From Riptortus pedestris (Eukaryota; Arthropoda; Insecta; Hemiptera; Alydidae), in assembly GCA_019009955.1 (NCBI GenBank), contig CM032233.1:96896001-96960000 (forward strand): DNA of 64,000 nucleotides, written 5' to 3'. The stretch's first letter is position 1, and each line of letters begins with the position of its first letter. Below the pieces are notes generated by a model. That model saw nothing but the letters and a program-made list of their open reading frames with translations, searched no databases and was not told where the DNA came from. A program made the translations under genes and the position numbers. Below are positions 35,401 through 47,769 of this stretch, one piece after another.

Positions 35401-38255
35401 TAAGGTTTGTATGTATTTTAAATTTCGAGTTTCTTCAAGGAGTCGCAAACCATTTTCATTCAATGTTTAAACACCAAAAAACAATGTTCCTGGTACAAAT
35501 ATAGTCTAATTTTACAAAAACAAAATATGGTACCTAGCTTATAATTAAGAAAAGAATATAAAGTCACATTATCCTACGTGAACACAAACATCAAATTTTT
35601 GAGAATGACATAAGTTAAAATGTATAAACAAAGATTCCTAGTTTAGGGAATTCAAAAACTTCACGTCTCAAGAATTTTTCAAGCGAAATATGCTTTGAGC
35701 AAAAATGTTTTAATATGAAATTAAATTCAAACATCTTTGTGGACGTAGCTGTAAGTAAATCATTTATTACCATCTGTATAAAGTGTGCCACTCAAAGTGG
35801 AAATTAAAATTGATACAGAAATTTGACGATTTAATTAATAATAAACAGAGATATAACAAATTTAAACGGAATTTATATTATAATAAATGTACTTACAATA
35901 AGATGTAGGATATTGCATTATTTAGAATTTTTAATACTTCACGTTCCATCGGTTAATTAAGTGTGTTGTATAAGAATATAATAAGAAAATTAGATTCAGA
36001 ATGTATCTTATTTTTTTAGAAGTTTTGTTGTTAGTGTTGAAAAAAAAATTCAATAGAATTTCAATATATTTATAAAATTTAATTCAAATAAATAGATTTA
36101 ATATCAAACTGATATATCATGTTATTGCCATTAATTTGGTTATGCCGAGGATTTTTTTAAAGATTTAATCAAGCAATATTTGGTATTCCTCTCAGAAGAC
36201 CTGAACTTGTTTTATTATTCTGCGAAGATGAGACCCCGTGGGCCAATATCACGGCAAATGTATTATTCACTAATATTATATTTAGAATGCATGACACTTT
36301 ATTTAAATTCAATAAAGATTTAATTTTTTTTTATATTAATCTTTTTATTTTTTTTAGAAAAAAAACATGGATTAAGACCTTTTTCGAACCGATTTATGTT
36401 TATAAATAATTTAAATTGATTTTATAAATTATGAAATCCGAAAAATGTGTCTGTAAACCCTTGCAGCATAAATCGCTTCCGCGATTTTGCTATTCCAGAA
36501 AAAATAAATAAATAAGAATAATAATATAAATTATAAATAATAATGTATATAGTAAATAAAAGTTTCGTTTTATTTCAAATTGAAAATGAAAGTGCTTTAC
36601 TTAGCATTTTCATTTTGTTTTATATGATACCTACTGCCAAATACTCCATCACGTAAATGCGAATAAGCAAACGTACAGTTGTTTGCTTATTCACACAAGT
36701 GTACATTGCGGTTTGACAATAATAAATTGTTCGATACTTTCGGAAGACCGATTTGACTTCAAAGGACGAGGAATATAGAATGAAAATTAATATCGAGAGT
36801 ATAATTGTCCATGAGCTTCAATAGAGCCTTTAATAAAAAGGGATTGTAACTTCTAAAATTGCTCTATAATATTACTTAAGGTAGTTGATCTTGAGGGCAT
36901 CACTAGATTTTTGATGGAGGAAATTTTCTTAAGTTTGTGAAGCTCCTACAGAGGTGGCCATTAGACCATGAATTAAGTAGGAAGAAAATATATATACATC
37001 GGCATTTAAAATTTTTGGGGATGAAGTAAAGTATATGAAGTAGACAAAACATGTAGAACGCTCTAATTTGGAGGTGGTAAGAGAGGTATAAAATTCAAAT
37101 CGTAAATGGCACTGTTTTCATGTTTCGAATCAAAATGTTACGTGTTTGTTTGAAAATCACTTTATACTAAAGAAAAAAAGTTCTATTCAAATATACTTTA
37201 TCTCTAATGGGACCGAAGTAATTAGTAACCTCCTTCTCCCCCTCCAAAAAAAAAAAGAAGAAAAACAAGCAGAAACAGAGAAACTTTCTACTTAACCAGA
37301 TTTTAATCTTCTACAGCTTAACGAACTTCGGTCTTCAAATTTTAGAAAACATTTATAATTCATGCTTAATAAATAATGGACATTCCGTTCATTGGGTGTT
37401 CAGGACTCGACTTACAATCTCATTCAAAATATACAATATACAAAAATAAAATATTTCTAGAAAAGTTATGAGGTGCAACTGTCTCCTGCCGTCACTTTTG
37501 AAATTTAAACCAACCTCCAAAACTTCACCAGCTCACATAACTCTAGAATTTCAAATTGATATGTATATGAGAGTTTGTCGTAAGAAATTAAATTATAAAG
37601 GGTTTTTATATACTTATAAAAGAGTGTTATGAATGCGCTAACTCCCAAATAAACAATGAAAGCTTTGTATAAAATATACCGTAATAAATCATTCAGATAA
37701 CTAAACTAAAATTGAACTTGATTCAACAGTCAAACTACCGTTTCAATCATTTTTAGTTTTTCTTTTAAGGCAGGGGTCCAGTTCACAATTGCTATAGTGT
37801 TTAATGTCGGTTTCTTATACCACGGTAATAATAATACATTGTTTCTCATCAAAGAGTTGCAGCTTTATATCAATCGAAAAAAAAAGGAACCCTAAAAACT
37901 CTTCGAATATCTCTCGTTGATTCCCGATAAAAGCCTGAGCGGAATTTCCTTTCAGTGATGTCATATTTTCTTTGATGTATTCAGAAGGATTCAGTAATAG
38001 TAATCCTTTATAAATAACTATCTTTGATGTCCTCGTCGGAAACATGATAATTCTGGCATTGGGGACTTCATTCCGTTACTTATAAGTCGTAAATCAGAAA
38101 TGTGATTATAAAAAAAAAAATAAAAAAAAAAAAAGGAAGATTATGATGACTCTGTACAAACTGCGTTGGCGATGGGGAAGGCGGAATAATATTATTGGAG
38201 CTTACGTGAAGTTAAAGAATGATTTTTCCGAAGAATTGAAAAAACAAATTTAAAA
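32411..38255. other. Long AT-rich stretch largely free of recognised repeats
   Basis: Nearly 6 kb without a family H or X copy, in contrast to the rest of the window. 33500-34400 is less AT-rich and has several frames of 70-75 codons (33748-33975 minus, 34183-34398 minus, 32539-32757 plus), none with a recognisable domain. 35000-37500 is very AT-rich. A Penelope-type motif is at 36224-36262. It could be a large intron or intergenic DNA. Confidence 0.45.
36224..36262 (+). mobile_element. Isolated Penelope-type motif
   Basis: CTGCGAAGATGAGACCCCGTGGGCCAATATCACGGC resembles the TGAAGA-stem-CGAAA-CGGC motif of foldback P1 (7937). No paired arm is visible, so this may be a remnant or chance. Confidence 0.25.
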
Positions 38256-38756
38256 AGTGCGCCACGCAGGGGCTACTTAAACTAAGCAGATTTCCCACGT
38301 AAGTTATACAATACAGAAATCTCCATACGAGAGACGAACAGTTACGGAAACGGCCGAACTAGCTTTTGGCGGGAAACTCACTCGCCCGTTAACCGCCCAC
38401 ATTTAATGAAAATATAAATATCACGGTTAATATTTAAGATAGAGAATAAATGTTTAGAACAATATTTATAGTAAATTTAATTTGCAATAACATTGATTCT
38501 ATACAATCTTTTGATCCGACGTATGGTAACGGAGTTATTTCGAATTTTCAAAGTCCCCCCTCTCACTGGTCCGATTTCAGCCATTAAACAACTTGATCTG
38601 TCTTTTTGCATAAAACATTTAAATATCGAGTTTGGTAACGATCAAACGAAAATTGCGACCGCTAGAGCGTTAACAGATAAATATATATAATTTTGAACGG
38701 ACCTCATTTTGGTCATCTCCTGGGTAGGATCGATGGACATTTGAAGAAATGTTTCG

Positions 38757-38816
<60 letters not shown>

Positions 38817-38885
38817 GACATATTGAAAGAAACTCATTTTCGTCAACATCGATGGACATTAAGAGAAACTTTTCGAAAATCTCGA
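38256..38885 (-). mobile_element. Family H copy with repeated left block and two TA tracts
   Basis: The 3' end is GCCACGCAGGGGCTACTTAAAC with AAGCAGATTTCCCACG. The subfamily mark is GGAAACGGCCGAACTAGC. The core and left block run through to GAAGAAATGTTTCGAAAA at 38759. A second (TA)n (38760-38816) and a second left-block piece follow (ACTCATTTTCGTCAACATCG, AACTTTTCGAAAATCTCG), and the palindrome is missing. The first TA tract is only TATATATA. Confidence 0.8.
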
Positions 38886-38889
38886 ACGT

Positions 38890-40010
38890 TCAAAAATCTG
38901 ATGTAGGCACAAGGTTACTTCCTTGTACTCGTATTAAACTAAAGAAACTAATCTTACTTATCACTTCATTTAAAATAATTTCATTTGAAAGTGATATACG
39001 ATATCTCCGTTCCATTGAATTGGATGTAAGAATAGCATACAATATAAAGTGATATATTTTTTTGGCAATTTTTTATCTTCTCCTTCCTCTAAACACCTCC
39101 TTCTCCCCCCATAGTCGCTTTCGCTCTAAAGGGATGTTGTCACTACTAGACGTTATAGCAATCTCAAATATGAAATTTCAACATTCTAAGGCAAGTTGTT
39201 AGCAAATTTCCTATTTGCTATTAAGGTCATACTCAATTTTTCTATTAAGGTCATATAATATTTCCACAAATGTCCATCGAACCTACCCAAGAGATGACGA
39301 CAATGAGGTCTTTTCAAAATTATATATATTATTCAGTTACCACTCTTGCGGTCGTAATTATGGTTTGATCGGTACCAAACTAGACATTTAAACGTTTCAT
39401 GTAAAACTAATGATCGAGTTCGATAATGGCTGAAATCTAGACTGACTAGTGAGAGAGGAGGTTTAGAGGGGAGAAATTTCGAAATGTCAAAATATCTCCG
39501 TTATTATACGTCGTAACGAAAAAATAAATGTTGTTACATACATAATATTGAAGATAGAGATATGTATACCGAGAAATTGAAATATTTTAGATTTCAGCCC
39601 TCAGTAAACCCCAACTATAAGTCATTACACTACAAAAATAAAAGAATATGTCATGAAACGTCTTATTCTAAGCATAAATACCATACATTGGTTTCAATGG
39701 ACCTTTCTTAGATGACATCAAGTAAGAATTTATTGACCATCCACTACTAGTCATGGAATTTTCTTTTTTATTTAGAGTATATTCGCGTAGATGAGATTAG
39801 CAGTGTGTAATTCCAACATGTGGAAAATCTGCTTAGTTTAGGCAGCCCCTGCGTGACGGAATATTTTTTTTAGTTAAACGAGATACGTCCAGCTGAAACT
39901 AGTCAAAATGGGCTCAGGGAGGGTCAAAATGGATAATTCCATTGAAATTAGAAAACATAATATTTTTGTGATTATAATATTTCCCTTACTTCGTACAAGG
40001 AAGTAAAATC
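38890..40010 (+). mobile_element. Family X copy with both ends, split by a family H insertion
   Basis: The left end (ATCTGATGTAGGCACAAGG, ACTTCCTTGTACTCG at 38922) and right end (CTTACTTCGTACAAGGAAGT near 39990) form an inverted repeat ACTTCCTTGTAC. The internal order is TTTGAAAGTGATATACG, TCCGTTCCATTGAATTGG, CATTCTAAGGCAAGTTGTT, then the H copy, then AGTTAAACGAGATACGTCC and GGCTCAGGGAGGGTC. Without the H insert it is about 450 bp. No coding capacity; superfamily not assigned. Confidence 0.7.
39200..39866 (+). mobile_element. Family H copy inserted in family X
   Basis: The left border TTAGCAAATTTCCTATTTGC and right border GCCCCTGCGTGACGGAATATT are defined by flanking X sequence. The uninterrupted X copies read GTTTTTGAGTTAT here, so the target was a T run. 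The TA tract is reduced to TATATATATT. Confidence 0.87.
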
Positions 40011-41676
40011 TGATTTAAATTGTAAAATAAATTCTTATTTTCAACGTTATATTAGGAATTAATATAGGGAAAAGTAAAACCGACCATCATTCTCGAGCAC
40101 ATTAGTTGAGAGTGGAAACAAGCTCCCAAGACCAAGGAGAGGATTTGATTTAGAACGCGAATGTGGAATTCCCAGCCTAATAACGATTCGCTATAAGAGC
40201 GACCGGATTGACAGAAAGGGCGCCAGAAGAATATCTAGCAGCTACCGGTACACAAATTATAAATTGTAATTGTGCCGAGGGGTGTGGGCCACCTATAAAT
40301 ATTTTGGGCAGTAAACGTGCCTTGCCCAATTCTGCCGTTTAGCCCCAGCGAGCCTTTCCCAGGCGCATCGTTTATTTTCCATAATCAGGGAGATTGGTCG
40401 CCTCTTCGCTTCAGCCCCTCTACCTCAAACTGCTAAATTAGTGGGCAAAAATTAAATTCTTCGAGTATTTCCTCTCCCGTTTAAGCGAATTATTTCCCTC
40501 CTACCTTCTAACCCCATTTCGTGAACTTACCAAGGGGAACACGCTCACAGAATTTTAATTATTTAACCCTAGACCGTGAAGGGGGGTGGGAGGTGGACCA
40601 ACGAGACCACCTCACTTTTCTTTTAAGTGTTTTCAATTAATTAATTATTTCCACTGGGATTCTCAGGTATTACAGATTTTAATTACAATCTTGTAATTTG
40701 CAATGCCAAAGAGTTAAATTGCGCAATATGTTCACATCGATATTTTTTTTCTAGTTAAAGCTCTTTTGCCATCGTGCATTTAACATAAAATTAGAAAAAT
40801 TGTTAATTTATTTATTTGGAACATTTGCTCCGAGGCGATATTGCAGAAATAACAAAAACAAAAAAGATGATCTATGAAAAAAAAAACATTAACAACGATA
40901 TAAAAAAAAACACCAACAATAACAAAAAAACAACTATAACAAAATAAAACAACCATAACAAAAAACATTGACAACAATAAAAAAAAAAAAATATCTACAA
41001 CAATTACCTAAATTCAACAAAAATATCAGAAACAAAAATAACAAAAAAGTATAAGAATTGAACAACAACTTTAGAGGAAAGAAGTATAACAAAAACCAAA
41101 ACAGCGCTGACATATAATTGACTACGCGACATAAAAGTAGGAAGGTTAAATAAAATAGGAATGGTAAACAAATAGAAAATATAAGCTTAATAAATAAGAC
41201 TTGAAATGCTTAGATAACTGATAAAATGCAAATATTTAAAATAAGTAAGTAATAAATTTGATTAAAAAAGAAAATAAGATATTTAAATTTTTTTATTTTA
41301 CTCTCACCCATTAATGTACTTGATAGTTTTACCTGAAATGGTTAAATATCATGTTTATAATTAAGTCTACTTTTTGCCGTTAACACTTCATTCTAAATTC
41401 TCATAAAGTTCTAGCAAACTGGAATCCTAAACTTTTGACAGGAACTGGTTAGGTTTTATTTCTTAAATATTGGGCAATTTAAAGTGCTACCTGAAATGAG
41501 CAGTGGTTTCAAACAGTCGTAAAACAAACAGACAGTCAGGTAGAGAACTCGTTTTTTTTGCTACCCATGCCCATTGTAAGTGAAATACTCTTCAGAGCCA
41601 ATTTGGGGTTCCACTTAAGTTATACTTCTGAGACGCCAGTAATCACCCCCGTTAATTAAGGCAGTATTTTATCCTT
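40011..41676. other. Mixed GC-moderate and A-rich sequence, no gene recognised
   Basis: 40090-40620 is GC-moderate with GGGGGGTGGGAGGTGG near 40581. 40740-41100 is strongly A-rich with many AACAA repeats; the minus frame 40780-40977 comes from this skew. No family match. Confidence 0.4.
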
Positions 41677-41917
41677 TGGGGGCTCGGATTAGCCATGCCA
41701 GTTAAAGCGTTGGCTTTAATCTCCCACGGTAAACTTTTGAGTTTCGAGTTCGACTCCCGCCTGGGCAATAGGAATGTATTTAGTGACGAACTCATTAATA
41801 CAATTGTTAGATCGGCTAGAAGAAGGTGGTGACCTGTAGATAGCCCGTTTCAATTATTCATAGTAGCAAAACGTGGAAATTAATAGATAATAATATTTTA
41901 TATTTCCGACCGAGAAT
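41677..41917 (+). mobile_element. SINE-1 copy b
   Basis: Head GGATTAGCCATGCCAGTTAAAG, box B-like GAGTTCGACTCCCGCCTGG, body GGTGGTGACCTGTAGATAGC and AAATTAATAGATAATAATA tail. TATTTTATCCTT before and TATTTTATATTT after may be an imperfect target duplication. Confidence 0.8.
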
Positions 41918-42061
41918 AATCCTTCCAAAAAAAAGTAATTTTATCTATTAATATAAATATTTTTATGAAGTACAAATCTATCGCTGTGAAGTAGAACAAC
42001 TACTATTCAAGTCTTTTTGCATCTTTAATAAAGCTGTTATAATTTCTCAGTCAAATACCTA

Positions 42062-42155
42062 CTAGAAACGGTATGGGTGAAGGACGAAATATGACATTTT
42101 ATAAAATCTCCATCGATCCTCCCTAGAATGTGACTAGAATGAGGTGTATTGAAAC
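42062..42155 (+). mobile_element. Possible family H left-block fragment
   Basis: CTCCATCGATCCTCCCTAGAATGTGACTAGAATGAGGTG resembles the left block end. No palindrome or core follows clearly. Confidence 0.3.
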
Positions 42156-42560
42156 GTTTTTATTTTATTTCCACACTAAAATAACAATGGAATTTTATTT
42201 TTTTACTACATACAATACTAGCATATTCCAAGTATTTGTGCAACATTTAATCGAAAAATATTATACTTTCAATATTTTCAAACATTTATTGTTCTAACAC
42301 TCCAATATTAAAAGAATTATTTTATTTTTTGTCTTTTTTCGGCCTCCATTCCTGATCGTTAACAATGAGTCTTTTAAAGTTATGAAATTAAAAATTCTTA
42401 ACGTCCAACATACATAGCCTCTTATATAATTAATTTTAATAAATACATTCTAGACATACAAATTAAGTGCAGTTTCTGAATTTAGGAAATGCTAATAGAT
42501 GAACCCAAAAATAAAAAAATTTTTTTTGTTAAAAAAAGGTGTTTCAAATAGACGGTAACT

Positions 42561-42665
42561 TAATATATAGATAGATAACAGATAATAATTTATTGGCATA
42601 AATACACAACGTTTCCAAGGAGTCTGGCAATTTGTTGTTGAGTTGATAGAACTACAGTCTGTCGT
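42561..42665 (-). mobile_element. Possible LINE 3' tail
   Basis: On the minus strand GTATTTATGCCAATAAATTATTATCTG then TTATCTATCTATATAT has the look of a non-LTR retrotransposon 3' end with a TATC-type simple-repeat tail. No RT sequence adjoins it. Confidence 0.3.
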
Positions 42666-42861
42666 AGAACTCAGTAGAAAATTAAGATAGGCTTATAAAA
42701 AACAATATATACAATAATTTTACCAAAGTATAAGACGTTAACAGCAAGAAACAACGGACAAAAATTATATTAAATGCTAACAATAAATTACTTTTCAAAA
42801 CACTAATGCATTATTTAACCTTTCAATTCTCTTATTATTTAAAATATATTCTAAAAAAACA

Positions 42862-43095
42862 GGGGGGGGGGCTCAGGTTAGCCACGTGAGTTAAAGCGTT
42901 GACCATTATCTCACATGGTAAACCTAGAGTGTCGAGTTCAATTCCCGCCTGGGCAATAGGAAGTTATTTAGGGACGGAATTCGTCAAATAAAATCCGTAG
43001 TCCCATCCTGGTTAGGAATGGGTGGTAACCTGTAGATAATCTGTCCCAATTAGCCTTAGTTGCAAAAAGTTGACGTTAATAAATAAATAAATAGA
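42862..43095 (+). mobile_element. SINE-1 copy c
   Basis: Starts after a G9 run with GCTCAGGTTAGCCACGTGAG; box B-like GAGTTCAATTCCCGCCTGG; body GGGTGGTAACCTGTAGATAA; ends TTGACGTTAATAAATAAATA. About 1.2 kb from copy b in the same orientation. Confidence 0.85.
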
Positions 43096-43362
43096 AAAAA
43101 ATGAAAAGTTCATCTTTCCAACTAAATATGTAGGTATTGTTGTTTGTGAGTTTGTAGAACACACAGTAGATCAGTGTAGAATTCCAAGCTTTGTGTTAAA
43201 AACATATCTTTTTTGCATATTTTATGTGACTTGTTGGTCTATATTTGGAATATTTTTGTTAAATATTTTTAGTCGATAAGTAACAGAAGAATAATGATAA
43301 AACTAAGAAATATTAATCAAGCCGGTAATGTTATTTAATGAACCACAATTTTGAGTACTCAC

Positions 43363-43496
43363 CTTAGCGTATATTTATTCTTTACTTATGTTTTATGATT
43401 CCATTTCCATACAAGTCATGAAAACAGATTATTAAAACAGCTAATATTCCAATGATTACGACAGCTAAAAGTGTCCAAGATAAATTTTCATTCGTT
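43363..43496 (-). CDS. Putative exon encoding a membrane anchor (C-terminal)
   Basis: On the minus strand a plausible acceptor (T-rich, ending TTTATAG) precedes a frame reading TNENLS, then the hydrophobic stretch WTLLAVVIIGILAVLIICF, then HDLYGNGIIKHK and a stop at 43382-43384. Eighteen nucleotides after the stop comes AAG-GTGAGT, a consensus splice donor, which would put an intron in the 3' UTR. The hydrophobic run is the right length for one membrane span and is followed by a basic tail, as in the end of a single-pass receptor or adhesion protein. I do not recognise the protein and see no upstream exon. A transposon-derived or chance frame is possible. Confidence 0.35.
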
Positions 43497-43678
43497 CTAT
43501 AAATTCGAAAAATAGGTTCAGCAAGTCAGTAATCTGCTACTAAAATAATTTCGCAATTATTCAAATTATCACAAGTTATTGTTGATCAACCGCGCTGCTT
43601 TGTTCTAACAAAAATCCTAGAAACGGTAATTTAATATTAGTGGGTAAAATTTATAAACACACACACACCCAAAAACAA

Positions 43679-43679
<1 letters not shown>

Positions 43680-43718
<39 letters not shown>
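43680..43718. repeat. (TA)n microsatellite
   Basis: About 19 TA units, preceded by ACACACACACACCC. Confidence 0.95.
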
Positions 43719-43720
<2 letters not shown>

Positions 43721-43798
43721 TTATTTTTAAAAATTAGAAAGTAAACAAGACTTAAAACAAGAGTGAGAAAAAAATTGTATGTGTGCTCGTGTGTGTGT

Positions 43799-44589
<791 letters not shown>

Positions 44590-44867
44590 AATGTAGGATT
44601 GTTGAAAATTCGAAAAACTCAGTTGTCATGAGTCGGATAGAAACATTATACAGAACTATGTTGAAAATTTATTGTACTACAAATACTGCTGTATACATTT
44701 TTTTTCGAATCTCGAATCATCCCTTGTAAAACAAAAAATTAAAGTTGGGGTTTTATATGGTACTTATTAGTGAAGAAATTGCAAATCGAATTTGAGAAGA
44801 TAAGATCGACGTACCATTCCTTGGAAAATCCATTTACTTTACGCAGCACCGGTATGACGGTAATTTC
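44590..44867 (+). mobile_element. Family H, old 3' half
   Basis: GTTGAAAATTCGAAAAACTC, AACATTATACAGAACTATG, CTTGGAAAATCCATTTACTT and GCAGCACCGGTATGACGGTAA follow core and 3' end order with heavy divergence. Confidence 0.5.
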
Positions 44868-44974
44868 TCTTAATCGAAACCAACTTTCCGTTATTATGAG
44901 TAGGGTAGAAAAATGTTAATTAAGCAATCTTGTTCCAAATTTAATTTTCAGAAATTTTATTTCTATCATTTTTT

Positions 44975-46812
44975 AGCAGATTTCCCTTAGGGGGAATCAG
45001 CTATTGAGGTTGTACTAATGATAGGATAGGCTCTAGCGGTAGCGATTTCGGTTGATCGTTACCCAACTCCAAATTTAAACGTTTTATGTAAAAATTAAGA
45101 TCAAGTTCGATAATGGCTGAAATCGGACGAGTGGAAGGGGGGTATAAAGAGTGATTTTCGAAAATTTTAAATATTTCAGATAGTATACTTCGGATCAAAA
45201 ACATGTATGGAACTAATTTTATTGTAAGTTTAATAATCTATAATTGTTGTCATTCACGTATTTTCCCTAAGACTAATGTTAACCGAGGTATTTAGAATTT
45301 TTAGTTTTCAGCCTTCAGCAAACCCCCGCTCCTACTCATGTCCTAATAGCAATAAGCTGTTATAACACGAACCTCATTATTCTTAAGCTTAAATTCGAAA
45401 GATTGCTTTCTTGGACCTTTATTATGCGATATACATGCAAATTCGTTGTGCGAGACGTCATCAATTAAGACTTTTCGTCCTTTACTCGAAAATATTTGCT
45501 AGATCTATACCATACTCAATATTTAACTGGCTTATTCAGGACTAAAGATAATATTTGTTATAGGCTAAAATCGGACTTGGAATGGCTGGAGTTGAGAGGA
45601 AAGGGGAATTTATAAATTTATTAAATTTAAAATATCTCTGTTGTTATGAACGAAAAATGTTATAGAACCAATGTTGTTAAACTAATGATTCTCTACAATT
45701 CATTTCCCACGCATTTTTTAGCAGATTTCCCTTAAGGGAAATCAGCTATTGAGGTCGTACTCATGACGCGAGTTTCGAAAAATTTCTTCAAATGTCCATC
45801 GATCCTACCCAGGAGATGACGATAATGAGGTCCGTTCAAAATTATATATATATATATATATTTCACTGTTAACGCTCTAGTGGTCGCAATTTTCGTTTGA
45901 TCGTTACCAAACTCGATATTTAAACGTTTTATGCAAAAATAAAGATCGAGTTCGTTAATGGCGGAAATCGAACCAGTGGGAGGGGGGGGGGGTTTAAGGG
46001 GGAGGATTTCCGAAAATTCAAAATATGTCCGTTACTATACGTCGGATCGAAACATTATATAGAATCAATCTTATTACAAATTAAATTTACTATAAATAGT
46101 GTTATATACATTTATTCTCTATCTTGAATATTAACCGAGAAATTTGCATTTTTATGAAGTCTGTGGTCGGGTATATTCGGATTAGGTCGGCCGTTTCCGT
46201 AACTACTCGGCTCAGGTGGAAGCTTCTTCTAACCTTACCTGTCGTTTCTAACCTTACCTTACCTTCGTTTGCTTTGTGACATTTATGCAAATACGTTCTG
46301 TTCATCCGCCCCCCCCTTCTTTAGTTCTTGGACTACTAAAATTTGAGTTATTAAAATATAAATTATTCTCACAATTCAGAAGCCGTTTCAGTGGGTTTAT
46401 TCTGTATCTTGAATATTAACCGAGATATTCGCATTTTTCTGTTTTCAACTTCTGAGATGAGATCGGCTAACTTCGGGTCTAGTCGTGCGTTTCCGTCAAG
46501 AGCTAGTTCGGGCCCTTCCCGTAACTGTTTGACTCTCTATTCTGAAATGTCTCTATTATAAAACCTCACGTGGGAAATCTCCTTAGTTTGCGCAGCCGTA
46601 GTAGTAGTGACGGACTTTCGTAACTTAAGTACAAAGCGAGTTATTCGTACTTTCTTATTTTCTGCCTTCAGAGAATCCCCTCCCCCCTTTTCTACTCATC
46701 AGTTTTTGTACATATAAATAAAGAATACGTGGTGCTATGAGATCACAAGTGTTATACTCGCACTTGGAAAATCTGCTTAGTTTACGCAGGCCCTGCGTTT
46801 CAGATTTTTTTT
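44975..46812 (+). mobile_element. Middle copy of the family H nest
   Basis: The left end TTTTAGCAGATTTCCCTTAG is at 44972, with a short left block and no TA tract. Two core modules follow (to 45470 and 45540-45718), then the inner copy, then CGAGTTATTCGTACTTTC, and the 3' end CTTGGAAAATCTGCTTAG, GCAGGCCCTGCGTTTCAGA to 46805. It inserted into the ATTTTTT run of the host copy. Confidence 0.75.
45719..46618 (+). mobile_element. Innermost, youngest family H copy of the nest
   Basis: Near-perfect left end and left block, (TA)n at 45844-45861, GGGAGGGGGGGGGGG, subfamily mark GGCCGTTTCCGTAACTAC (a related piece recurs near 46485), 3' end GTGGGAAATCTCCTTAG, GCAGCCGTAGTAGTAGTGACGGAC. It inserted into GCATTTTTT of the middle copy, the same element position as that copy's own insertion in its host. 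Confidence 0.9.
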
Positions 46813-47029
46813 TTCTAATGCAAGTATTATCCAAGATATTTGCATTTCTTAGTTTACAGTGTTCTGTGCACTCTTAACTCCTACTATGGCAGAATATAGA
46901 ATACTTCTATCATTTGAGCAATTAAGCATCTCATGTGAGAAGAGTGTGTTATACTAAAAGTCCGTATATGTACTGCTATGACTCGCTGCTGATCTCTGCT
47001 AACCATATAATTTCAATGTAAAAATCCGA

Positions 47030-47277
47030 TGAGTAGAAGAGGGGCTATACTGAAGGCTGAAAAAAAGAAAGCACGAATATCTCACTTAATAATTGAGTTA
47101 CGAAAAAACGTATTAAAACAATAATTGCAGAACAAAAAATTAAACAGTATTGAATCTATAATATTTTCCGATCCGACTCAACGACGATGTTTGGAATTAT
47201 CGAATTTTGCCAACTAAAAATTCCAAATATCTCAGTTAGTATTAATCTTAGAGAAAATATGTATATACCAACATTTA
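47030..47277 (-). mobile_element. Family H fragment interrupted by the next copy
   Basis: GATGAGTAGAAGAGGGGCTA, GAAGGCTGAAAAAAAG, TATTTTCCGATCCGACTC and CAGTTAGTATTAATCTTAGAG are minus-strand core landmarks. The fragment stops at ATTTAAAG where the copy at 47278 begins. Confidence 0.5.
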
Positions 47278-47707
47278 AAGTACGTCACGCAGGGGCTCTG
47301 TAAACTAAGCAGATTTCCCACGTAAAGTTATAAAATAGAGATATCTCCATACGAGTGCCGACCAGTTACGGAAACGGCCGAACTAGCTTTTGGCGGGAAA
47401 CTCACTCTCGTCTGTTATCCACCCACATTTAATAAAAATTCAAATATCTCTGTTAATATTCAAGATAGAGAATAAATGTATATAACATTATTTATAGTAA
47501 ATGTAATTTGCAATAAGATTGATTCTACACAATTTTTTGATCCGACGTATAGTAACGGAGATATTACGAATTTCCCCCCTCTAAACCCCCCTCCCACTGG
47601 CCCGATTTCAGCCATTAACGAACTTGATCTCTCTTTTTACATTAAACGTTTAAATATCGAGTTTGGTAACGATCAAACAGAAATTGCGATCGCTAGAGCG
47701 TTAACAG

Positions 47708-47769
<62 letters not shown>

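Larger units (their letters stand above)
44868..46960 (+). mobile_element. Outermost host copy of a three-level family H nest
   Basis: 44880-44974 (TTCCGTTATTATGAG to TTTCTATCATTTTTT) and 46813-46960 (CTAATGCAAGTATTATCCAAG, GATATTTGCATTTCTTAG, CTCTTAACTCCTAC) rejoin into continuous H core when 44975-46812 is removed. The left end is truncated and the far end fades near 46960. Confidence 0.65.
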
